Below, piece by piece: positions 1 through 4,948 of a stretch of DNA of 7,539 nucleotides. Positions within the stretch are counted from its first letter, which is position 1. Each line of letters opens with the position of its first letter. Origin of the DNA: Ruminiclostridium sp. (lineage in GTDB: Bacteria; Bacillota_A; Clostridia; Oscillospirales; Ruminococcaceae); assembly GCA_017550775.1 (NCBI GenBank), contig JAFZOA010000540.1:1-7539 (forward strand). Direction: 5' to 3'. The position numbers and the translations under genes were made by a program. The notes under the pieces were generated by a model. It was given only the letters and a program-made list of their open reading frames with translations, did no database searches and was not told the origin of the DNA.

Positions 1-990
1 GATCTCGATGCCGCGAACCGAACCGCCGCCCTGTATCGCGGAGGTGAACACGCCGAAGCCGCAGTCCTTCACGATGTCGGAGATGTCGGTGATCTCCATT
101 CCGAAGCGGGTATCGGGCTTGTCGGAGCCGTAGCGGTTCATAGCGTCATTGTAGCTGAGGCGAGGGAGGGGAGTGGGAATGTCGATATCTAAGGTCTCCT
201 TCATCAGCTTCTTTATGAACCCTTCGGCGACAGCGAGGATATCGTCAACGTCCACAAACGACATTTCAAGGTCGATCTGTGTGAATTCGGGCTGCCTGTC
301 CGCACGGAGGTCTTCGTCACGGAAGCAGCGCGCGAGCTGGATATACCTGTCGAAGCCGGAGATCATAAGGAGCTGCTTGTAGATCTGTGGGGACTGGGGG
401 AGAGCGTAGAACTTGCCCTCGTGTATTCTTGACGGAACAAGGTAGTCGCGTGCGCCCTCTGGGGTGGATTTTATCATCATCGGGGTCTCTATTTCGAGGA
501 AGCCGTTGTCGTAGAAATATTCACGCGCGATCTTAGCTATCTTGTGTCGCATGATGATATTGTCCTGGAGCTTCTTGCGGCGAAGGTCGAGGTATCTGTA
601 CTTGAGGCGGAGCTCGTCGTTCACCTTGGTATCGTTCACGATCTCAAACGGCGGAGTCTGTGCCTTTGAGAGTATGCGAAGGTCGGATACAAGTATCTCA
701 ACATCGCCGGTCTTTATCTCGGTGTTCACGCTCTCGCGCTTACGGAGCAGCCCCTTTGCCATAAGGACGTACTCACTCCTTACGGTCTTAGCCTTCTCGA
801 ACACAGCCTTGTCGGTCGTGTCATCGAACACGAGCTGAACGATACCGGTTCTGTCGCGCAGGTCTATGAAGATAAGACCGCCCTTGTCGCGGATACGCTG
901 TGTAAAGCCGCCTACCGTGACCTCATTGCCTATTCCTTCCACCTCTCCGCAGTAATGTGTGCGGGAGAGTCCCTTCATGTTATCAGCCAT
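1..990 (-). CDS. aspS: Aspartyl-tRNA synthetase, N-terminal 330 residues (partial, 3' end off the left edge)
   Basis: A class II aminoacyl-tRNA synthetase that charges tRNA with aspartate in the cytoplasm. The reverse strand reads open from ATG at 990 to the window edge. Residues about 10-108 form the anticodon-binding OB fold (RDKGGLIFIDLRDR at 35-48). The catalytic domain begins near 130 with LKYRYLDLRR. Motif 1 lies around 164-188 (ETPMMIKSTPEGARDYLVPS at 168-187), LPQSPQ at 197-202 is the substrate-site segment, and motif 2 is at 223-244 (FRDEDLRADRQPEFTQID begins it). YGSDKPDTRFG at 287-297 leads into the bacterial GAD insertion. Motif 3 and the C-terminus are missing because the window ends; bacterial enzymes are usually about 590 residues. 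The ATG at 990 is chosen because AGAAAGGA lies about 10 bases upstream; the in-frame ATG at 978 lacks such a site. Whether the enzyme also makes Asp-tRNA(Asn) cannot be settled here. Confidence 0.97.
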   Translation of the reverse strand, partial: MADNMKGLSRTHYCGEVEGIGNEVTVGGFTQRIRDKGGLIFIDLRDRTGIVQLVFDDTTDKAVFEKAKTVRSEYVLMAKGLLRKRESVNTEIKTGDVEILVSDLRILSKAQTPPFEIVNDTKVNDELRLKYRYLDLRRKKLQDNIIMRHKIAKIAREYFYDNGFLEIETPMMIKSTPEGARDYLVPSRIHEGKFYALPQSPQIYKQLLMISGFDRYIQLARCFRDEDLRADRQPEFTQIDLEMSFVDVDDILAVAEGFIKKLMKETLDIDIPTPLPRLSYNDAMNRYGSDKPDTRFGMEITDISDIVKDCGFGVFTSAIQGGGSVRGIEI

Positions 991-1045
991 TGTTTTATTG
1001 TCCTTTCTTCTGCACATCTGTGATATGCGAATTTATCTAATAATC

Positions 1046-1074
1046 ATTATACCATAAAATATACGGAATTTCAA
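1046..1074 (-). promoter_or_regulatory. Sigma-A type promoter for aspS
   Basis: On the minus strand, TTGAAA (1074-1069) and a perfect TATAAT (1051-1046) are separated by exactly 17 bases. A TG dinucleotide sits one base upstream of the -10 box, giving an extended -10. Transcription should begin near 1039, leaving a leader of about 50 bases before the ATG at 990. That leader is too short for a T-box riboswitch, the element that controls many Firmicute synthetase genes, so control would have to lie at the promoter itself. Box match and spacing are read directly; activity is inferred. Confidence 0.85.
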
Positions 1075-1195
1075 TAGTTTTGGCTGATTTTGGATTATTT
1101 TCAAAAAGACTTTAAGAAAGATAAATTAATTATCATTTTCCCGTATGTAAGGTGTCTTTTTAAGAGCATATTCAAAAAAATTTTTCATAAACCCC

Positions 1196-1224
1196 TTTAT
1201 TTTGTTTCCGATTTGTGATATAAT
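1196..1224 (+). promoter_or_regulatory. Extended -10 promoter for the phoH-mutS2 run
   Basis: TGATATAAT at 1216-1224 is a perfect extended -10 element. The best -35 at 17-base spacing is TTTATT (1196-1201), which is weak; extended -10 promoters tolerate this. The predicted start lies near 1230-1232, giving a leader of about 30 bases before the phoH ATG at 1261. The rest of the 991-1260 intergenic region is AT-rich, with A and T tracts at 1173-1185 and no gene visible on either strand. Confidence 0.75.
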
Positions 1225-1246
1225 ACAAGATGTATGATCATATCCG

Positions 1247-1252
1247 AAAGGA
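1247..1252 (+). promoter_or_regulatory. Ribosome binding site that fixes the phoH start
   Basis: AAAGGA stands 8 bases before the ATG at 1261. The earlier in-frame ATG at 1234 and an out-of-frame ATG at 1230 lie at or only a few bases after the predicted transcription start and have no Shine-Dalgarno sequence, so they are unlikely to be used. Confidence 0.8.
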
Positions 1253-1260
1253 ATTTATCT

Positions 1261-2220
1261 ATGACAGAACTAACGGTTCAGGTCGACGATCTCGAAAAGC
1301 TGCACGCGCTATTCGGAGACCTCGACTCGAATATCGGCATTATCCAGAAAGAATACGGCGTGTCTGTGTTCAGCCGGGACGGCGTGGTGAAGATCGTCGG
1401 TCAGGAGGACAGGGCGGCGAGCGCCGGGAAAGCTGTGGAAGGGCTTCTCGACCTCATAGAGCGCGGTGAGAGCATCAATGACATGAGCGTCCGCTACGTC
1501 ATCGGGCTTGTCAACGAAGGCGCGGAGGAACAGGTCACCGAGCTCGGCGGAGATACCGTCTGTGTGACATTCACAGGTAAGCCCGTCAAAGCCAAAACTA
1601 TCGGTCAGAAGAAGTACATCGACTGCATACGGAAGAACACTATCGTGTTCGGAGTAGGCCCCGCCGGTACCGGAAAGACCTATCTCGCGGTGGCAATGGC
1701 GGTGAAGGCGATCAAGGCGCACGAGATCAACCGTATCATACTGACACGTCCTGCGGTAGAAGCGGGAGAGAAGCTCGGATTTCTTCCCGGAGACCTTCAG
1801 AACAAGGTCGATCCGTACCTGAGACCGCTTTACGACGCGCTTTTCGACATGATGGGAGCAGAGAGCTATCAACGCAATCTCGAAAAGAACATCATCGAGG
1901 TCGCACCGCTTGCGTATATGCGCGGAAGAACGCTTGACGACAGCTTCATAATCCTCGACGAAGCGCAGAATACGACCCCGGAACAGATGAAGATGTTCCT
2001 GACTCGCCTCGGCTTCAACAGTAAAATGGTCATCACCGGCGACATAACACAGATAGACCTTCCCGACAACAAGCGTTCGGGTCTTGTAGAAGCGGTGAAG
2101 ATACTCAAAAACATAGATGATATAGCGATAACACGCTTCTCGGAGAAGGACGTTGTGCGGCATAAGCTCGTGCAGGATATAGTCAGGGCGTACGAGAAGC
2201 TCAGTGAACGAAAGATGTGA
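1261..2220 (+). CDS. phoH: PhoH family NTPase (PhoH-like protein)
   Basis: A cytoplasmic P-loop NTPase of the PhoH family, related to the ATPase core of superfamily 1 helicases. Its cellular substrate is not firmly known; links to RNA metabolism come mainly from its association with YbeY. The protein has 319 residues, normal for the family. Residues about 1-70 resemble the N-terminal KH-like region of Gram-positive PhoH proteins. The ATPase core follows: Walker A GPAGTGKT (133-140), RPAVEAGEKLGFLPGD (163-178), LAYMRGRTL (217-225), Walker B FIILDEAQN (229-237) and TGDITQIDLP (259-268). No key residue is missing, and there is no PIN domain, so this is not the PhoH2 toxin-like form. It is the first gene of the run, follows its own promoter, and ends 12 bases before ybeY. 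In B. subtilis a membrane HD phosphohydrolase gene (yqfF/pgpH) sits between the two; it is absent here. Confidence 0.96.
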   Translation: MTELTVQVDDLEKLHALFGDLDSNIGIIQKEYGVSVFSRDGVVKIVGQEDRAASAGKAVEGLLDLIERGESINDMSVRYVIGLVNEGAEEQVTELGGDTVCVTFTGKPVKAKTIGQKKYIDCIRKNTIVFGVGPAGTGKTYLAVAMAVKAIKAHEINRIILTRPAVEAGEKLGFLPGDLQNKVDPYLRPLYDALFDMMGAESYQRNLEKNIIEVAPLAYMRGRTLDDSFIILDEAQNTTPEQMKMFLTRLGFNSKMVITGDITQIDLPDNKRSGLVEAVKILKNIDDIAITRFSEKDVVRHKLVQDIVRAYEKLSERKM

Positions 2221-2222
2221 AC

Positions 2223-2228
2223 GGAGGA
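2223..2228 (+). promoter_or_regulatory. Ribosome binding site of ybeY
   Basis: GGAGGA, a strong Shine-Dalgarno match, lies 4 bases before ATG 2233 and 7 bases before the adjacent in-frame ATG 2236. The second spacing is nearer the optimum, so the true start may be one codon downstream of the annotated one. Confidence 0.7.
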
Positions 2229-2232
2229 CAAC

Positions 2233-2715
2233 ATGATGATTACAGTACGTGTTTTCGGAACAAACAGACAAAGGATCGTTCCTGTTTCAAGAGAACTGAG
2301 AACAATAGTCAAGCACAGTATCAGCGAGACGCTGTACGAGGAAGGCTACAAAGGCGACTTTGAAGTCTCGGTGACGTTCACCGACAACGAAGGAATACGC
2401 GCTATCAACAAGGAGTACCGCGATATAGACCGCGAGACCGACGTTCTGTCCTTCCCGATGACCGACGCGGATGAGGAGTTCACCGTTGACCCGGAGACAG
2501 AATGCTATATGCTCGGGGATATCGTGATCTCGCTGGAAAAGGCACTCTCGCAGTCAGAGGAGTACGGTCACAGCTTCAAGCGCGAGGTAGCTTTCCTCAC
2601 CGTTCACTCCATGCTTCACCTGCTCGGCTACGACCATGAAAGAAGTGAAGCCGAGGAACAGGAGATGTTCGGTAAGCAGGAGCTCGTGCTGGAAGCAATG
2701 GGACTCGGAAGATGA
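2233..2715 (+). CDS. ybeY: Endoribonuclease YbeY (rRNA maturation factor)
   Basis: A single-domain metalloprotein (UPF0054 family) needed for 16S rRNA 3'-end maturation and 70S ribosome quality control; metal-dependent RNase activity has been shown for the Escherichia coli protein. The 160-residue length is typical. The zinc site is the pattern H-x3-H-x5-H, seen as HSMLHLLGYDH at 125-135, with ligands H125, H129 and H135. The second family signature, NKEYRDIDRETDVLSFP, is at 59-75, followed by the usual GDIVIS strand (95-100). All catalytic residues are present. It lies 12 bases after phoH, and its stop codon overlaps the dgkA start by 4 bases (ATGA), so translation of the two is probably coupled. 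Some Clostridia carry YbeY and DgkA as one fused protein; here they are separate. The start may be ATG 2236 instead. Confidence 0.97.
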   Translation: MMITVRVFGTNRQRIVPVSRELRTIVKHSISETLYEEGYKGDFEVSVTFTDNEGIRAINKEYRDIDRETDVLSFPMTDADEEFTVDPETECYMLGDIVISLEKALSQSEEYGHSFKREVAFLTVHSMLHLLGYDHERSEAEEQEMFGKQELVLEAMGLGR

Positions 2716-3215
2716 GAAACAGGCTTACGGGGCTTCTGAAAAGCTTCTACTGTGCCGGACGCGGTATTGCGTTCTGTCTGCGGCACGAACGGCATTTCAG
2801 AATACACCTGTGCGCTACCGCGTACGTTATGTTCTTCGCAACGTTCTACGACTTCTCGCGGACGGACTACGCGGTGCTGATACTTACCTGCGCGGCGGTG
2901 ATCTCAATGGAGATCGTCAACACGGCGATAGAGGTGGTCATCGACAAGGTTTCCCCGCGCTACAACATCTTTGCGATGATCGGAAAGGATATCGCCGCGG
3001 GAGCAGTGCTTTTCACCTCGATAGGAGCTGTCGCGGTGGGAGTGTTCATGTTCTGGGACATTGCGAAATTCGTAGAGATTTTTGAGTTCTTCACCTCCGA
3101 CATCTGGAAGATACCGCTCTTTCTCGCGGTCACAGTTCTTGCGGTATGGTTCATAATGAGCGCACGTCCGCGTAAGACAGGCAATAAACGCAGTAAAGGA
3201 ATTGAAACGAAATGA
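2712..3215 (+). CDS. dgkA: Diacylglycerol kinase family membrane protein (probable undecaprenol kinase), with extra C-terminal helix
   Basis: An integral membrane lipid kinase of the prokaryotic DgkA family. In Gram-positive bacteria members phosphorylate undecaprenol, supplying the carrier lipid for cell wall synthesis; the E. coli enzyme uses diacylglycerol. The substrate here is inferred. Family residues are present: ERHFRIHL (26-33), the catalytic segment EIVNTAIE with E67 and E74, and IGKDIAAGAV (90-99) with K92 and D93. Hydrophobic helices lie at about 32-48, 52-70 and 95-117. A fourth, about 134-150, is followed by a basic tail. The family core is about 120 residues, so this 167-residue protein carries roughly 45 extra. 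An even number of helices with a basic tail predicts both termini in the cytoplasm. The gene overlaps ybeY and era by 4 bases each. The start has GGGA 8 bases upstream (2700-2703). The cdd gene found between dgkA and era in B. subtilis is absent. Confidence 0.93.
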   Translation: MRNRLTGLLKSFYCAGRGIAFCLRHERHFRIHLCATAYVMFFATFYDFSRTDYAVLILTCAAVISMEIVNTAIEVVIDKVSPRYNIFAMIGKDIAAGAVLFTSIGAVAVGVFMFWDIAKFVEIFEFFTSDIWKIPLFLAVTVLAVWFIMSARPRKTGNKRSKGIETK

Positions 3216-4114
3216 CAAAATCGGTTTTTGTAGCGGTCACCGGCCGACCGAACGCGGGGAAATCCTCGCTCACCAACCTGCTTGTGGGTGAGAAGGTCGC
3301 AATAGTAAGCCCCAAGCCGCAGACCACACGTACCCGTATCAACGGTGTGCTTACCAAGGGAGAAACGCAGTTTGTGTTCATTGATACTCCCGGTATGCAC
3401 AAGCCCCGTACAAAGCTTTCAGAGCAGATGATAAAGGCTATCGACGGGAGCATCGCCGATGTTGAGGTATCTCTTCTTGTAGTGGATGCAACAAAGAAAC
3501 CCGCAGCTTACGAGGAGAGGCTTATAGAGGACTTCAAGGCAAAGAAGTGCGACGTGATACTGCTGATAAACAAGGTCGATCTGATAAAGAACAAGGAAGA
3601 TCTGCTCGGGATCATCGACACCTACTCAAAAATGTACGACTTTGCCGAGATAATCCCGATAAGCGTGCTGAAACGCGACAATACGGACATCATTATCCCG
3701 ACGGTCGAGAAGTATGCCGTTGAATCCCCGCATTTCTTCGACGACGACCTTCCCACGGATCAGCCGGAGAAGGTGTGGCTCTCGGAGATCATACGCGAAA
3801 AGCTGCTGAACAACCTTCATGAAGAGATACCGCACGGAATCGCGGTCGCCGTGGAGTCCATGGAGTATTCCAAGACCACCAAAGGCGCGGATATCGTGGA
3901 TATCGGCATTGCCATAATCTGCGAGAAGCAGTCCCACAAGGGCATGGTTATCGGCAAGGGCGGGTCAATGCTTAAGAAGATAGGCGCACTCGCCCGTGAG
4001 GAAATGGAAGAATACTTCGGTATGAAGGTTAATATGAGCCTTTGGGTCAAGGTGAAGGAGGACTGGCGCAATAACGAAAGCGCAATATCCGATTTCGGGC
4101 TGAAATTTGAATGA
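3212..4114 (+). CDS. era: GTPase Era
   Basis: An essential GTPase that binds the 3' end of 16S rRNA and acts as a checkpoint in 30S subunit assembly; it works in the cytoplasm and at the membrane. The length, 300 residues, is typical. The G domain shows G1 GRPNAGKSS (11-19), the effector segment PKPQTTRTRI (34-43), G3 DTPG (58-61), G4 NKVD (120-123) and G5 SVLK (151-154, more often SALK). IIREKLL (193-199) and EEIPHG (204-209) lead to a C-terminal KH domain with VIGKGG (246-251), the RNA-binding GxxG loop. The ending, around W285 to E300, fits the family C-terminus. The start overlaps the dgkA stop by 4 bases and has AAAGGA at 3195-3200, 11 bases upstream. Era interacts with YbeY in E. coli, which fits their shared transcript. 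The gene is intact. Confidence 0.98.
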   Translation: MTKSVFVAVTGRPNAGKSSLTNLLVGEKVAIVSPKPQTTRTRINGVLTKGETQFVFIDTPGMHKPRTKLSEQMIKAIDGSIADVEVSLLVVDATKKPAAYEERLIEDFKAKKCDVILLINKVDLIKNKEDLLGIIDTYSKMYDFAEIIPISVLKRDNTDIIIPTVEKYAVESPHFFDDDLPTDQPEKVWLSEIIREKLLNNLHEEIPHGIAVAVESMEYSKTTKGADIVDIGIAIICEKQSHKGMVIGKGGSMLKKIGALAREEMEEYFGMKVNMSLWVKVKEDWRNNESAISDFGLKFE

Positions 4115-4146
4115 TGTTCACAAAATAAATTGAAAGGAACAGTTTT

Positions 4147-4911
4147 ATGCTTGTTACCGTTGAGGGTATCGTCATAGGACGGCGTTCTATCGGAGAGAAC
4201 AGCGTGTTTATTGACGTTCTCACCGACGAATACGGCGTTATCGAGACTACCGCACACGGCGTAAAAAAGCTCACAAGCAAGAATGCGGGTGCGACGACGC
4301 TGTTCTCATACGCTACATTCTGCTTTTCAAAGAGCGGTGTCAGATACACTCTCAACAGCGCCGAGCCGAAATACAGCTTTCACGGCATATCCTCAGAGAT
4401 AGACTGCCTTTCGCTCGCGGTATATTTCGCCGATATTGTCAAGGATACCTCGGCTCCGGAACAGGAATCAGAGGGGCTTTTGCGGTTCTTTGCGATCACT
4501 CTTTACGAGCTCGACAGAAAGCGCCGGTCGCTGGAGCTTATAAAATCAGTGTTTGAGCTTCATATCTGCACACTGCTCGGTTTTTCACCCGACCTTCGAG
4601 CGTGCAGCGTGTGCGCAAAGTATGAACACGATGAGATGTTTTTTGAAATCGGTGGTGCGCGGCTTATCTGCGGGGACTGTGCCGGAGAGAACCGCTCCGG
4701 TCTGGTGAGACTTACACCGTCGCTGCTGTACACGATGCGGCATATCGTTTTTTCGCCGGTTGACAAGATCTACAGGATCGACGTGAACGCCGATGATATA
4801 AAAACGCTGTCCGCCGTGACGGAGAAATACATTCTTAAACAACTTGACCGAGGTTTCAGAAGCCTTGATTACTACTATTCGGTACACCAAAAGCCCCGAA
4901 CGTTCCTATAA
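4147..4911 (+). CDS. recO: DNA repair protein RecO
   Basis: A recombination mediator that, with RecR (and RecF), loads RecA onto SSB-coated single-stranded DNA and anneals complementary strands. The protein has 254 residues, typical of Firmicutes. Residues 1-80 form the N-terminal OB fold, with the hallmark pattern EGIVIGRRSIGENSVFIDVL (6-25) and GVIETTAHGVKK (30-41). A helical region follows (about 84-145). A zinc-binding module comprises CSVC (C153, C156) and CGDC (C175, C178), all four cysteines present; some Gram-negative RecO proteins lack them. The start is supported by AAAGGA (4133-4138), 8 bases before the ATG. The gene lies 32 bases after era and 37 bases before mutS2, with no terminator in either gap. 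Adjacency to era is conserved across many bacteria. Overall sequence similarity in RecO is low, so the call rests on the N-terminal pattern, the cysteine pairs and the context. Confidence 0.95.
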   Translation: MLVTVEGIVIGRRSIGENSVFIDVLTDEYGVIETTAHGVKKLTSKNAGATTLFSYATFCFSKSGVRYTLNSAEPKYSFHGISSEIDCLSLAVYFADIVKDTSAPEQESEGLLRFFAITLYELDRKRRSLELIKSVFELHICTLLGFSPDLRACSVCAKYEHDEMFFEIGGARLICGDCAGENRSGLVRLTPSLLYTMRHIVFSPVDKIYRIDVNADDIKTLSAVTEKYILKQLDRGFRSLDYYYSVHQKPRTFL

Positions 4912-4948
4912 TAAATGCTTATGTTCGCATTTTTGAAAGGTAAATGAC

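Noticed and set aside
1120..1140. Possible Fur/PerR-like operator (GATAAATTAATTATCATTTTC, partly palindromic)
   Set aside because: The right half, ATTATCA, matches the 7-1-7 box, but the left half matches at only about 3 of 7 positions in AT-rich DNA. There is no metal-related gene nearby, so chance is the simpler explanation.
1230..1260. Earlier ATG codons at 1230 and 1234 as the phoH start
   Set aside because: They fall at or within a few bases of the predicted transcription start and have no ribosome binding site, while ATG 1261 has AAAGGA 8 bases upstream and begins where family similarity begins.
1309..2271. A 320-codon open frame on the minus strand, antisense to phoH
   Set aside because: It lies opposite a gene with every PhoH motif intact. 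Its translation is rich in H, R, C and Y with no recognisable domain, as expected for a GC-biased shadow frame.
4907..4912. TATAAT over the recO stop codon as an internal promoter for mutS2
   Set aside because: There is no -35 match at 16-18 base spacing and no extended -10 TG. A single hexamer in an AT-rich gap is weak evidence.
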